Of a stretch of 64,000 nucleotides of DNA, positions 35,447 through 44,376 are shown one piece after another. The position numbers and the translations under genes are program-made. Under the pieces are notes generated by a model. That model was not told the origin of the DNA. It saw only the letters and a program-made list of their open reading frames with translations, and made no database searches. Numbering within the stretch: position 1 is the stretch's first letter; each line of letters begins with the position of its first letter. Source of the DNA: Pseudooceanicola nanhaiensis (lineage in GTDB: Bacteria; Pseudomonadota; Alphaproteobacteria; Rhodobacterales; Rhodobacteraceae); the NCBI RefSeq assembly GCF_020171315.1, contig NZ_JAIUZP010000013.1:1-64000 (forward strand). The letters are read 5' to 3'.

Positions 35447-36318
35447 TTCTTCTGCCTCGGATTGAGCGCGTCGTTCAGCCCCTCGCCCACGAGCGAGAAG
35501 GACAGCACGGTGAGGACGATGGCGATGCCGGGGAAGACGGCGCAATAGGCCGCGGTGCGCAGCACCGACCGCCCCTGCCCGATCATGTTGCCCCAGCTGG
35601 CATAGTTCGGATCGCCGAGCCCGAGGAAGGCGAGCGCGCTTTCCAGCAGGATCGACAGCGCCATGAGGACCGAGGCATAGACCACGATCGGCGGCAGGGC
35701 GTTGGGCAGGATCTCGCGGAAGATGATCGAGGCGTTCGACACCCCGAGGTTGCGCGCCGCATCGACGAATTCCCGGCCGCGCAGCGACATGAACTCGGCC
35801 CGGACCATACGGGCCGGTGCGGTCCACGACACGATCCCGATGGCCAGCGTGATCCATTCGATCTTGGAGCCCATGATCGCCACCAGCGTCAGCAGCAGCA
35901 CGAAGTTGGGGATCGTCTGGAAGGCCTCGGTCACGCGCATCAGCACGTCATCGACCCAGCCGCCGAAGTAGCCCGCAAGCGCGCCGATCAGCACACCGAT
36001 GCCGATGGCGACCAGCGTCGCCACCACGCCGATCATCAGCGAGATCCGCGCGCCGTAGAAGATGCCCGAGAAGATGTCGCGGCCCAGCTGGTCGGTCCCC
36101 AGCGGCGTGGCCCAGTCGGTCAGCGGCGGGGTCAGCGGCGCGCCCGCGCGGCGCAGCGGATCGCCCGGATCGACGATGCCGGCGGTCAGCGCCATCAGCA
36201 GCACGATCACGAAGAGCGCCAGCCCCAGCAGGGCGGCCCGGTTTCGCTTGTAGCGGCGCCAGAAGACGATCAGGCGCGGCGGCTCGGCGGGGGCGAGATC
36301 GGTGTCGAGAGTGGTCAT
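35443..36318 (-). CDS. Dipeptide-type ABC transporter permease (DppC family)
   Basis: About 291 aa from the ATG at 36318, which overlaps the upstream permease stop. It has an N-terminal cytoplasmic stretch, a first helix (ALLGLALFVIVLLMALTAG), the DppC-type periplasmic segment with PLGTDQLGRDIFSGIFYG, then five further helices with the EAA loop REFVDAARNLGVSNASIIFREILPNA. It pairs with the DppB-like subunit to form the channel for a peptide or other amide compound. Confidence 0.92.
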   Translation of the reverse strand: MTTLDTDLAPAEPPRLIVFWRRYKRNRAALLGLALFVIVLLMALTAGIVDPGDPLRRAGAPLTPPLTDWATPLGTDQLGRDIFSGIFYGARISLMIGVVATLVAIGIGVLIGALAGYFGGWVDDVLMRVTEAFQTIPNFVLLLTLVAIMGSKIEWITLAIGIVSWTAPARMVRAEFMSLRGREFVDAARNLGVSNASIIFREILPNALPPIVVYASVLMALSILLESALAFLGLGDPNYASWGNMIGQGRSVLRTAAYCAVFPGIAIVLTVLSFSLVGEGLNDALNPRQKK

Positions 36319-37304
36319 GCGAGTTCGATCCGGCTGTCGAGACGGGCATAGAGCACGTCGGTGAGGAAGTTCACGACCACGACGATGATGGAGCACAGGA
36401 AGATGATCCCCATCAGCGTGTTCATGTCGCGCTGCACGACGGACTGCGAGGCCAGCTGCCCCAGCCCCGGCAGGGTGAAGATCGTCTCCACCACGACGGA
36501 ACCGCCGAGCACTGTGGAGAATTGCAGGCCCAGCAGGGTGATCACCGGCAGCAGTGCGTTGCGCATGATGTGGTGGATCATCAGGCGGAACTCGCCCGCG
36601 CCCTTGGCCCGCGCGGTGCGCACGAAGTCGAGGTCCGCGACCTCCAGCACCGTGGCGCGCATCAGCCGCATGTAGAAGGAGAGATAGATCAGCGACAGCG
36701 CCGCCGTCGGCATGATCAGGTGCAGCGCCACGTCCACCACGTGATCCCAGCCGGTGTAGAAGCCGGCGATGGTCTTGATCCCGCCCACCGGCAGCCAGCC
36801 CAGCTTGACCGAGAAGAGGTAGATGAAGAGCAGCGACAGGAAGAAGCTGGGCGTCGCATAGAACACCAGCCCCAGCGTCGAAATCAGGTTGTCAGTCAGC
36901 GAATAGGCCTTGCGCGCGGCAATGGCGCCAAGGGCGATCCCGAGGGTGAAGGCGAGGCTCAGCGAGGCGGCCATCAGCATCAACGTGGTGCCCAGCCGGT
37001 CCATCAGCACGACCGAGACGGGCTGTTCATAGACGAAGGACCAGCCTAGGTCGAAGGTCGCCAGCTTGGCCATGTAGCGCCACAGCTGCACCCAGACCGG
37101 CTGATCGAGGCCGTATTCGGCCCGCATCCGGGCGATATAGGCCGCATCGGCCCCGCCCATGTCGCCGACGAGCGCATCGACCGTGTCACCAGGTGCCAGC
37201 TTCAGCAGCAGGAAGGTGGCGACCATGATCAGGATGATCACCGGCACCGCCTGCAACAGCCTGCGCAGCGCATAGGCAAAGACGGGAGGGAGGCCAAAAC
37301 TCAT
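36315..37304 (-). CDS. Dipeptide-type ABC transporter permease (DppB family)
   Basis: 329 aa with six membrane helices. The N-terminus (YALRRLLQAVPVIILIMVAT) and the following FLLLKLAPGDTVDALVGDMGG are DppB hallmarks. The cytoplasmic EAA loop is LDFVRTARAKGAGEFRLMIHHIMRNALLPV, and it ends in a final helix with LTDVLYARLDSRI. It is separated from the binding protein gene by a hairpin. Confidence 0.92.
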   Translation of the reverse strand: MSFGLPPVFAYALRRLLQAVPVIILIMVATFLLLKLAPGDTVDALVGDMGGADAAYIARMRAEYGLDQPVWVQLWRYMAKLATFDLGWSFVYEQPVSVVLMDRLGTTLMLMAASLSLAFTLGIALGAIAARKAYSLTDNLISTLGLVFYATPSFFLSLLFIYLFSVKLGWLPVGGIKTIAGFYTGWDHVVDVALHLIMPTAALSLIYLSFYMRLMRATVLEVADLDFVRTARAKGAGEFRLMIHHIMRNALLPVITLLGLQFSTVLGGSVVVETIFTLPGLGQLASQSVVQRDMNTLMGIIFLCSIIVVVVNFLTDVLYARLDSRIELA

Positions 37305-37357
37305 GTATTCTCATCCGTGCAGAAGACGTTGGGCGCAGGGGAGGCGCGCCCCGGAAA

Positions 37358-37382
37358 GGCGCGGGCGTGATCCGCCCGCGCC
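37358..37382 (-). terminator. Hairpin between binding protein and DppB-like permease
   Basis: 10-bp GC stem (GGCGCGGGCG and complement) with a 5-nt loop, 18 bp after the binding-protein stop. On the minus strand a short T-tract (TTT) follows. It probably reduces transcription into the permease genes. Confidence 0.65.
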
Positions 37383-37400
37383 GCTGTCAAGGACCGTCGA

Positions 37401-38996
37401 TTACTGGTCGATCCAGAGGTCGTACCAGCTGGAGGAGTTCCAGCGCGGTGTATTGTGGTGGTTCTTCAGCTTCTTCGAAGTGACCGAGATGAAGGGGTGC
37501 TCGATCGCGAAGATCACCGGCAGCTTGTCCATCGATTGCTTCTGCAGCTCGTGGTACATCTCGGCCCGCTTGGCGGGGTCGAGTTCCGAGGCCGCGTCGT
37601 CGATCAGCTGATCGACTTCATCGTCCTGCCAGCCGAACTGGTTCGTCCAGGGCGAACCCGCCGGCTGACCGGAGCGCAGCCAGACGGTGGTCGACACCGC
37701 AGGGTCCGAGCGGAACTGGTGCCAGCCGTTCGCCGTGTCGAAATCGTGGTCGCGATAGACGCCGGTCAGGAAGCCGGGCGCATCGTTCTGCAGCAGCTCC
37801 ACGTCGATGCCGATCTCGGCCATGGCCTGCTTGTAGTACTCCGACCACAGCTGCGTGTATTCACCCCAGGGCGCCGGACGGTGCCGCAGCTTGAAGCGGA
37901 AGCCATCGTCCTTCACCGGATAGCCCGCCTCGTCCAGCATCTTCTTGGCCAGCTCGGGATCGTAGTCGTAGGTGGTGACGTCGTCGGTGTAGTTCACCCC
38001 GCCCGCGGAGGGGATCAGACCCCGGCCCGGCTTGGCGAAGCCGCGCATGATGGTCTCGATCGCATAGTCGATGTCGAGGCCATGATACATCGCCTGCCGC
38101 ACCTTCAGGTCGGCAAGGATCGGGTTGCGGTGGTTGAACTCGATGGTCGAGTGGGCGACGTTGTTCTCGTAGCCCTTGGTGCCCACGTCGAACCGGTCAT
38201 CCTCGGACAGGCGCGAAATGTCGGCCAGCGAGATGCCGATGAAACCGGACTCCATGGTTTCGCCCGCCTCGATGGCGGCCGCCGCGGCGGAGGGGTCTTC
38301 GATGAACCGCCAGACGATCCGGTCGAGGTAGGGATATTCCTCCCCGCGCCAGTAGTCGTCGTTGCGCTCGGCGATCACGTATTGGCCGCGCTCATATTCC
38401 ACGAACTTGAAGGGGCCGGTGCCCACAGGCGCGGTGTTGTGCGGGTTCTGCATGATGTCCGTGCCCTCGTAGAGGTGCTTGGGCACGGGGTGACCGAGGT
38501 CGGGCATGGCCGCCACGAAGAGCTGCAGCGGCATCGGCTTGGAATAGTTGAAGACGGCGGTATGGGGATCGGGGCAATCCACCGATTCCAGCGCGGCCTG
38601 CAGCGAGGAGGAGTAGTTCAGCAACTCCTTCCACATGTTCATCGCGGTGAAGGAGACGTCGTCGCAGGTGAAGGGCTCGCCATCGTGCCAGTTCACGCCT
38701 TCACGCAGCTTCAGCGTGATGTGCAGACCGTCCTCGGAGGAGGACCATTCCGTCGCCAGCACCGGCACGTAGCCGTCGTAGGACAGGTCGATCAGCGGCT
38801 CGATGATCTTGCCGGTGATGTAATAGACGCCGGTCGAGGCGCGCAGCGCGGGGTTCAGGATACGCTGTTCCCCCTTCATCTGGATGATCGCCGTGCCGCC
38901 CTTCTTGACCTCTTCGGTCTGCGCCTTGACCGCCGGGGCGGCCAGCGCCCCCGCGGCAGCCAGCGCCAGGCCCAGGGGCCTCAGATGTCGTTTCAT
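37401..38996 (-). CDS. ABC transporter substrate-binding protein (SBP_bac_5, DppA type)
   Basis: 531 aa with a signal peptide (MKRHLRPLGLALAAAGALAAPAVKAQ). Family blocks include LNPALRASTGVYYITGKIIEPL, GLHITLKLREGVNWHDGEPFT and HNTAPVGTGPFKFVEYERGQ. It captures a peptide, amino-acid derivative or similar ligand in the periplasm for the permeases downstream. Strongest expression is expected because it is first in the operon. Promoter sequences lie in the 194-bp gap to the divergent SDR gene. Confidence 0.92.
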   Translation of the reverse strand: MKRHLRPLGLALAAAGALAAPAVKAQTEEVKKGGTAIIQMKGEQRILNPALRASTGVYYITGKIIEPLIDLSYDGYVPVLATEWSSSEDGLHITLKLREGVNWHDGEPFTCDDVSFTAMNMWKELLNYSSSLQAALESVDCPDPHTAVFNYSKPMPLQLFVAAMPDLGHPVPKHLYEGTDIMQNPHNTAPVGTGPFKFVEYERGQYVIAERNDDYWRGEEYPYLDRIVWRFIEDPSAAAAAIEAGETMESGFIGISLADISRLSEDDRFDVGTKGYENNVAHSTIEFNHRNPILADLKVRQAMYHGLDIDYAIETIMRGFAKPGRGLIPSAGGVNYTDDVTTYDYDPELAKKMLDEAGYPVKDDGFRFKLRHRPAPWGEYTQLWSEYYKQAMAEIGIDVELLQNDAPGFLTGVYRDHDFDTANGWHQFRSDPAVSTTVWLRSGQPAGSPWTNQFGWQDDEVDQLIDDAASELDPAKRAEMYHELQKQSMDKLPVIFAIEHPFISVTSKKLKNHHNTPRWNSSSWYDLWIDQ

Positions 38997-39190
38997 GATG
39001 CGTTACTCCCAGTCGGATCGGGCCCTGAGGGCCACTTTCATCTTTTCGTGAGGGTAAACTGATCTCCCCCTGCGATCCAAGTCAACAGCAATCCCACGAT
39101 TCACCCCAAACAGGTCAGTTTTGACTATGAACGTCACATTCCGTGGTATAGCGTGACGCAAATTGGAAGATTGGCAGGGGGATTATTCTG
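38997..39190. promoter_or_regulatory. Divergent promoter region with an inverted repeat
   Basis: It lies between the binding-protein operon and the SDR-VOC-Lrp operon. A TTGACT element (39121-39126) could be a -35 box for the plus strand. CGTCAC (39132-39137) and GTGACG (39153-39158) form a dyad with a 15-bp spacer over the putative promoter, a possible Lrp-type or other repressor site. Confidence 0.4.
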
Positions 39191-39895
39191 ATGCGTGAAT
39201 GTGTCTGGATCACCGGTGCGGGCTCTGGCATCGGGGCCGCCATGGCGCAGGCCTTTGCCGCCGCGGGCTATGCCGTGGCCCTCACAGCGCGGCGTCCCGA
39301 AACCCTTGAAGAGGTCGCCGCCACCCTGCCCGAAGGGGCCGCGCTGATCGTCCCCGGCGATGTCACCGACCGCCCCGGCATGCAGGCCGCCGCCGAGGAG
39401 ATTGCCGCCTGGGCCGGTGGCATCCACGTCCTGTGCAACAACGCCGGGCTGAACATCCCCAAGCGCACCTGGGCCGATCTCGACTGGGAAAGCTGGGACC
39501 GCGTCATCGACGTGAACATCACCGGCGCGCTCAACGTGATCGCCGCCTGCCTGCCGATCATGCGGGCGCAGCAGGACGGGGTGATGATCCACACCTCCAG
39601 CTGGGCCGGGCGGTTCCACTCCCCCGGCGGCGTGGTCTACGGCGCCTCGAAACATGCGCTCTCCGACATTTCGGCCAGCCTGAACGATCAGGAGGGCCGC
39701 AACGGCATCCGCTCCACCGCGCTCTGCCCCGCCGAGGTCGCGACGCCGCTGCTGCTGAAACGCCCCGGCTTCGACGCCTCCACCATGGCGCAGATGATCC
39801 AGCCCGAGGACATGGCCAAGACCGCCCTCTTCGTGGCCCAGATGAACCCCGGCATCTCGATGCCCGAAATCACGCTGGCGCCCCTGCGCCGCTGA
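39191..39895 (+). CDS. SDR-family oxidoreductase
   Basis: 234 aa with all classical SDR elements: cofactor motif ITGAGSGIGAAMA (residues 7-19), LCNNAGLNI (81-89), catalytic Ser in IHTSSWAG, and Tyr150/Lys154 in YGASKHA. The short length and C-terminus without VNGG are slightly reduced. It probably oxidises or reduces an alcohol or ketone with NAD(P). It has no ribosome-binding site better than GGGG before the ATG. First gene of an SDR-VOC-Lrp operon; substrate unknown. Confidence 0.9.
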   Translation: MRECVWITGAGSGIGAAMAQAFAAAGYAVALTARRPETLEEVAATLPEGAALIVPGDVTDRPGMQAAAEEIAAWAGGIHVLCNNAGLNIPKRTWADLDWESWDRVIDVNITGALNVIAACLPIMRAQQDGVMIHTSSWAGRFHSPGGVVYGASKHALSDISASLNDQEGRNGIRSTALCPAEVATPLLLKRPGFDASTMAQMIQPEDMAKTALFVAQMNPGISMPEITLAPLRR

Positions 39896-39918
39896 CCAAC
39901 CAGAAAGAGACCCCTCGC

Positions 39919-40779
39919 ATGACCCACCCCGTCAAAGGCATCGACCATTGCTTCGCCCTCGTGAACGACCTCGACAAGGCGGCCAAGCAATACGAGGCCC
40001 TCGGCTTCACGCTCTCCCCGCGCGGTGAACATTCCGCCGCCAAGGGCACCGCGAATTACACCATCATGTTCCCCGAGGATTACTTCGAACTCCTCGGCAT
40101 CCTGCAGCCGACCGAGTTGAACGCCTCGCGCCGCGAGATCCTCGAGACACAGGGCGAAGGCCTGCATGCCATCGCCTGCCGGATCGGCGATGCCGCAGAG
40201 GCCGCCAAGGAGCTGGAGGCTCTCGGCCTCGCCACCATGGGCCTCGGCAGCTTCTCGCGCCCGGTGCCCCTGCCCGATGGCTCCGAAGGCATCGCCGCCT
40301 TCTCCACCGTCTCCTTCACCCCCGCCGACACGCCCCTCGGCGTGGTCTTCATGTGCCAGCACAAGACCCGCGAAACCGTCTGGCTACCGGAACTGCTGGA
40401 GCACGCCAACACCGCCTGCGGCCTCGGCGCGATCCTCGCCCTCTCCGACACGCCCCCCGAGACCGGCGCCGAGTTCGCCAAGCTCTGGGCCGCCGGGACC
40501 GTGACGCCCATCGAGGGCGGCTGTGAAGTCACCACCGGGCCCGACTCGGCGCCGCTGATCCTGCTCACGTCCGAGGCGATGGCCGCCGCCTATCCGGGTG
40601 CCGATCTCTCCGCCACGGCGCAGGGCGCCTTCACCGTGCTGCGGGTCAAGGTCTCGGACATGGATGCGGCCGCGCTCTGCCTCTCCAAGGCCGGAATCAC
40701 CCCGCTGCAAACCGCCGCCGGCCTCGCCGCCGCCCCGGAATACGCCTCTGGCGTGATCGTGGAGTTCGTACCCGCATGA
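39919..40779 (+). CDS. VOC/glyoxalase-like domain protein
   Basis: 286 aa. MTHPVKGIDHCFALVNDLDK starts the first module, with YTIMFPEDYFELLGI carrying a likely metal-binding Glu; the N-terminal His is in GIDHC. The second module includes LGVVFMCQHKTRETVW and ends in ASGVIVEFVP. AAGAGA upstream is a weak ribosome-binding site. It belongs to the same PF13468-like group as the VOC gene at 20.2 kb but is only moderately similar. Its stop overlaps the Lrp start, so the two are translationally coupled. Confidence 0.85.
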   Translation: MTHPVKGIDHCFALVNDLDKAAKQYEALGFTLSPRGEHSAAKGTANYTIMFPEDYFELLGILQPTELNASRREILETQGEGLHAIACRIGDAAEAAKELEALGLATMGLGSFSRPVPLPDGSEGIAAFSTVSFTPADTPLGVVFMCQHKTRETVWLPELLEHANTACGLGAILALSDTPPETGAEFAKLWAAGTVTPIEGGCEVTTGPDSAPLILLTSEAMAAAYPGADLSATAQGAFTVLRVKVSDMDAAALCLSKAGITPLQTAAGLAAAPEYASGVIVEFVPA

Positions 40780-41288
40780 CGACACCGAAGCGCCGCAAGA
40801 CAGGGACCAAACCCGTCGAAAGCATCACCTTCGACGAAACGGACCAGCGTATCCTCGCCATCCTGCAACAGGACAGCGACACGCCGGTTCAGGCGATTTC
40901 CGAGGCCGTCGGCCTCTCTGCCAATCCCTGCTGGCGGCGCATAAAGCGGATGGAGGAGGCCGGCGTGATCAAGCGTCGGGTGGCGCTGGTCGACCAGACC
41001 CGCGCCAACGTCCCCCTCACCGTCTTCATCGGGGTCAGCACCCCCCGGCACGAAATCGACTGGCTGCGCCGCTTCCGCGAACTCATCGACGAGATCGACG
41101 AGATCGTGGAAGCCTACCGGCTGACCGGGACGGTGGACTACATCCTCAAGGTCGTGGCGCCCGACATGGAAAGCTATGACGCCGTCTACAAGCGGATGAT
41201 CGAGCGGCTGGACTTCAGTCAGGTGAATTCGATGATTTCGATGGAAGAGCTGAAGTTCACCACCGCCGTGCCGACCCAGTACCTCTGA
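40776..41288 (+). CDS. Lrp/AsnC-family transcription regulator
   Basis: 170 aa. HTH: DETDQRILAILQQDSDTPVQ then ISEAVGLSANPCWRRIKRMEEAGVIKRR, a full AsnC-type winged helix. The ligand-binding RAM domain covers the second half (VPLTVFIGVSTPRHEID and AYRLTGTVDYILKVVAPDME). A basic, Lys/Arg-rich N-terminal extension of about 20 residues precedes the HTH. Coupled to the VOC gene, it probably regulates its own operon and perhaps the divergent peptide-transporter operon in response to an amino acid. Confidence 0.9.
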   Translation: MTTPKRRKTGTKPVESITFDETDQRILAILQQDSDTPVQAISEAVGLSANPCWRRIKRMEEAGVIKRRVALVDQTRANVPLTVFIGVSTPRHEIDWLRRFRELIDEIDEIVEAYRLTGTVDYILKVVAPDMESYDAVYKRMIERLDFSQVNSMISMEELKFTTAVPTQYL

Positions 41289-41307
41289 GCCCGCCCCCAG
41301 TGGTAGG

Positions 41308-41333
41308 CCCACGGATCGTTCCCACGGATCGTT
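41308..41333. repeat. Perfect tandem 13-bp duplication
   Basis: CCCACGGATCGTT occurs twice in direct succession (41308-41320, 41321-41333) between the Lrp gene and prolyl aminopeptidase. It looks like a slippage duplication with no evident function. Confidence 0.6.
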
Positions 41334-41458
41334 CCCTGTGCGATCCCGCCGCGCGCCCGCACGAAATGCCTGCCATCAGCACGCTTTCTGCGCCCGCCCC
41401 CTTGTCCCTGCCCGCGATCCCCCCTTCAGTGGCGCCGGATGCAGGACAGGAGACGGCA

Positions 41459-42433
41459 ATGACCGCGCAGCCCGGACAATACCCCGAGATCGAGCCCTAC
41501 CAGACCCACCGGATCGCGGTCGACGCGCCCCATGAACTCTATGTCGAGGAAAGCGGCAACCCGGACGGCATTCCCGCGCTCTTCCTGCACGGCGGCCCCG
41601 GCAGCAGCGCCAAGCCCGGCGCCCGCCGCGCCTTCGATCCCGAACGCTTCCGTATTGTCCTCTTCGACCAGCGGGGCTGCGGCAAGTCCACGCCCTCCGC
41701 CGATCTGACCGACAACAACACCGATGCCCTGATCCGCGACATCGAGACGATCCGCGAAACACTCGGCATCGACAAATGGCTGGTCACCGGCGGCAGCTGG
41801 GGCAGCTTCCTGTCGCTGGCCTATGCCATCGCCCACCCCGACCGCTGCCTCGGCCTGCGGCTCTCGGGTGTCTTCACCGGCACGAAGGCCGAAAGCCGGC
41901 ACTGGTTCCACGGCATCGGCGATCTCTTCCCCGAGGCCTTCGACGACTTCGAAGGCTTCATCCCCGAGGACGAGCGTGACGACCTGCAGCGCGCCTATTA
42001 CACCCGCCTCGTGGACCCGGACCCGGCGGTGCACCTGCCCGCCGCCGATCACCTGCGCGGCTTCTCGGCCCGGACCCAGACGCTGGTGCCGAACCCTGCG
42101 CATATCGCCACGCTGACGCAGCCCAAGGCGGCGCTGGAGGTCTCGCGGCTCTTCACCCACTACGGGGTGAACGGTTTCTTCCGGCCCGAGGGCTACCTGC
42201 TGGCAAACGTGGACAAGATCCGGCACCTGCCCTGCGAGATCGTGCAGGGCCGCTACGACGTGGTCTGCCTGCCCAAGGTGGCCTGGGCGCTTGCCAAGGC
42301 CTGGCCCGAGGCGACCTTCACCATGGTGGACCTCGCCAATCACGTCGCTTCCCCTGCTGCGCCGGATCTCGACCACGCCATGCGCGCCGCGACGGACCGG
42401 CTGGCGGACAGGCTCGCCCCGGTCGCGGGCTAG
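41459..42433 (+). CDS. pip: Prolyl aminopeptidase
   Basis: 324 aa alpha/beta hydrolase of the S33 peptidase family. The oxyanion region is ALFLHGGPGSSAKPGARRAFDP, the DQRGCGKSTP motif follows, and the nucleophile is in VTGGSWGSFLSLAYA. The late Asp/His pair is in QGRYDVVC and DLANHVAS. It removes N-terminal proline from peptides in the cytoplasm, which fits the peptide-type importer nearby and any proline-related catabolism. GGAGA precedes the ATG; an upstream extension of the frame has no ribosome-binding site. Confidence 0.93.
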   Translation: MTAQPGQYPEIEPYQTHRIAVDAPHELYVEESGNPDGIPALFLHGGPGSSAKPGARRAFDPERFRIVLFDQRGCGKSTPSADLTDNNTDALIRDIETIRETLGIDKWLVTGGSWGSFLSLAYAIAHPDRCLGLRLSGVFTGTKAESRHWFHGIGDLFPEAFDDFEGFIPEDERDDLQRAYYTRLVDPDPAVHLPAADHLRGFSARTQTLVPNPAHIATLTQPKAALEVSRLFTHYGVNGFFRPEGYLLANVDKIRHLPCEIVQGRYDVVCLPKVAWALAKAWPEATFTMVDLANHVASPAAPDLDHAMRAATDRLADRLAPVAG

Positions 42434-42491
42434 GCGGGCGACCCGGGGGCGACCGGAAGCGGGTGGTCCCCGTCTCTTTGCAACCGGGCCC

Positions 42492-43658
42492 CTACTCCCG
42501 CCGGTAGCGCTCCAACACGCGGTCCGCCTGCGCAAGCGCCGCATCCAGCTCTGCCATCGCCTCGGAGACCGGCGCACCGGGGGCCAGATCCGCCAGCGAT
42601 GTGGCGCCCACCTCCGGCGGCGCCTCGGCCGTGCGGGGCGCGCCGATCCCGCCCGCCCGCTGCCGCAACCGCTCTGCCAGCGTCGGCACCGCCCAGACAC
42701 GGTAGGTCCGGCGCGGGGTGATCAGCGCCAGCAGCCCGATCTCCTCCGCCTCCTGCATCAGGTAAAGCGCGGCGCGGGGGCTGACGCCAAGCCTGTCGCG
42801 CACATGGCCGCTGGTCAGGATCGGTTCCGACAGCGCCAGTTCCACCAGATCGCGCAGCCGCGACTTGCCATGCCGCGCCCCGGCCGCCGCGCGCATCCCG
42901 TCCCGCCAGCGGCGCAGCACCGGCAGCATCCCGACCGAGCGATCCAGTTCCGCCAGCAGCCCCTCGGCCAGATCCTGCATCCCCGCCGCGCTCACCGGCG
43001 ACCACGGCCGGAACCGTCCCTGCGTCAGCGCCAGCGAGGGCGTCAGGATCCACGTCGCCTCGATCCGCCGCAGCATCCCGTCTAGCCCGGCATCGTAGCG
43101 CGCCCGCCCCTCGCCCGCGCCGCGCAGGGCGTGATCCGCCGCAAGAAACACCAGCCGCTCCGCCGAAGGCGCGCGCCCCATCGTCCCCAGCCGGAACAGG
43201 CAGGCCGCCCGCAATGCACCCAGAAACGGCGTCACCGCGGCACCTCCCCCACCGATCGCGGCAGCGATCCCGGCAAGGTCCGGGCTGTCGTCGATGTCGC
43301 TTTCCCGCTGGATGGTCACCGCCGCGCGCCAGCAGCGGCCCAGCACCGCTTCCGGATCGGCGTAGAGGTCCCCCGGTGCGCTCACCACCCGCAGCAGGTC
43401 GGACGCGGCCTGCGTGCCCCGCGCCACCTCCGCCGTCGTTGCCCGGTTTTCGGTATGGTGGCGGACCACGTCGCCCTCGAAGACATGGATGTCCTCCAGG
43501 GTGACCGAGCGCGTGACCTCGGCCAAGGCGGTCTGCGCGCGCCAGGCATGGCCCAGCTCCGGATCGGCGGCAAAGGCGCCCTGAAGCCGGGCCGCCCGGG
43601 TCTCCAGCGCCAGCAACAGCAGAACCAGCGCCTCCCCGCGTCCTTCGCCCGCTCTCAT
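42492..43658 (-). CDS. Plasmid-type HTH protein (DUF1612/RHE_PE00001-like)
   Basis: 388 aa from the ATG at 43658. The N-terminal half is helical with ALVLLLLALETRAARLQGAF and SVTLEDIHVFEGDVVRHHTE; the C-terminal third contains a winged helix (EPILTSGHVRDRLGVSPRAALYLMQEAEEIGLL) and a final coiled stretch. Proteins of this layout are common next to repABC cassettes of rhizobial and roseobacter plasmids and are called DUF1612 or RHE_PE00001 family; the function is unknown, perhaps DNA binding in plasmid maintenance. Family assignment rests on my recollection of the pattern and is tentative. Confidence 0.5.
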   Translation of the reverse strand: MRAGEGRGEALVLLLLALETRAARLQGAFAADPELGHAWRAQTALAEVTRSVTLEDIHVFEGDVVRHHTENRATTAEVARGTQAASDLLRVVSAPGDLYADPEAVLGRCWRAAVTIQRESDIDDSPDLAGIAAAIGGGGAAVTPFLGALRAACLFRLGTMGRAPSAERLVFLAADHALRGAGEGRARYDAGLDGMLRRIEATWILTPSLALTQGRFRPWSPVSAAGMQDLAEGLLAELDRSVGMLPVLRRWRDGMRAAAGARHGKSRLRDLVELALSEPILTSGHVRDRLGVSPRAALYLMQEAEEIGLLALITPRRTYRVWAVPTLAERLRQRAGGIGAPRTAEAPPEVGATSLADLAPGAPVSEAMAELDAALAQADRVLERYRRE

Positions 43659-43746
43659 GGCTCCCGCAGCCCCTTTCCGAAAAGATCCGTACAGCCACAG
43701 CCTAACAGATTTGAGCGCAAATATATCGGGTGTATTTGCGGCTGCC

Positions 43747-44097
43747 TCAGGACCCGGCCAGCAACCGCAGCAGGATACGCGCGTCGTGGTCCTGACCGCC
43801 AAAGAAGACCGCCAGCACATCCAGCCGTTCCGCCTCCTCGTCGAGGGCGAAATAGAAGATCGCGCGGTCCTTGGTCACGTGGCGGATGTTGGGCCCCAGG
43901 TCCGGCCGCCGGGTGCCCTGATAGGGCGCCTGCCCCAGCCGCTCCATCGCGTCCAGTATCGCCCCGATCCGCCGCGCGGCAATGGTAAAGGCCTCCTCGG
44001 GCGGTTCGCCGAGCGCCTCGGCGCTCTGCGCGATGAAGTCGAAGATCAGCTCCAGATCCCGCGCGACCCCCGCCGCGCGGCGGACATCAAAGACCAC
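43747..44097 (-). CDS. parE: RelE/ParE-family toxin
   Basis: 116 aa with the ParE/RelE fold pattern: an N-terminal helical pair (AGVARDLELIFDFIAQSAEAL), a central RRIGAILDAMERLGQAPYQGT and a beta-rich C-terminal region (IRHVTKDRAIFYFALDEEAERLDVLAVFFGG). Toxins of this family block gyrase or cleave mRNA. Its start lies within the antitoxin gene (11-bp overlap). Beside repABC it probably acts in post-segregational killing. Confidence 0.85.
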   Translation of the reverse strand: MVFDVRRAAGVARDLELIFDFIAQSAEALGEPPEEAFTIAARRIGAILDAMERLGQAPYQGTRRPDLGPNIRHVTKDRAIFYFALDEEAERLDVLAVFFGGQDHDARILLRLLAGS

Positions 44098-44344
44098 GGG
44101 CGGCGCGCTTGCGGGCGATCATCTCCTCGGCCTCGCGCCGTCCCTGCGCAAGGCTCACGCCCGGCTCGCCCCGGCGTTGCTCCAGCAGGGCGCGCAAAGC
44201 CTCGGTCGTGGTGCTCTCCTGCCGCATCAGTTCCAGCCCGTGCTGGACCACGGCGCTCACGCTCGGGAATCGCCCCTCCAGCACCAGTTGGCGGGCATAG
44301 GCGTCCTGTGCGTCGGTCAGGGAAACGGAGGATTTCACACTCAT
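44087..44344 (-). CDS. parD: ParD-type antitoxin
   Basis: 85 aa. The N-terminus is a ribbon-helix-helix (SVKSSVSLTDAQDAYARQLV and SVSAVVQHGLELMRQ), and the C-terminus is a charged toxin-binding tail (LAQGRREAEEMIARKRA). It neutralises the toxin and represses the pair. The dyad at 44356-44376, just upstream of the ATG, is the expected operator. Confidence 0.87.
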   Translation of the reverse strand: MSVKSSVSLTDAQDAYARQLVLEGRFPSVSAVVQHGLELMRQESTTTEALRALLEQRRGEPGVSLAQGRREAEEMIARKRAARGL

Positions 44345-44355
44345 GACAGCTCCAG

Positions 44356-44376
44356 ATATGCTACTCAGTAGTATAT
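44356..44376. promoter_or_regulatory. Probable ParD operator
   Basis: ATATGCTACT and AGTAGTATAT flank a single C, a dyad with one mismatch, 11 bp before the antitoxin ATG. RHH antitoxins bind short palindromes in this position. It is AT-rich in an otherwise GC-rich stretch. Confidence 0.6.
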
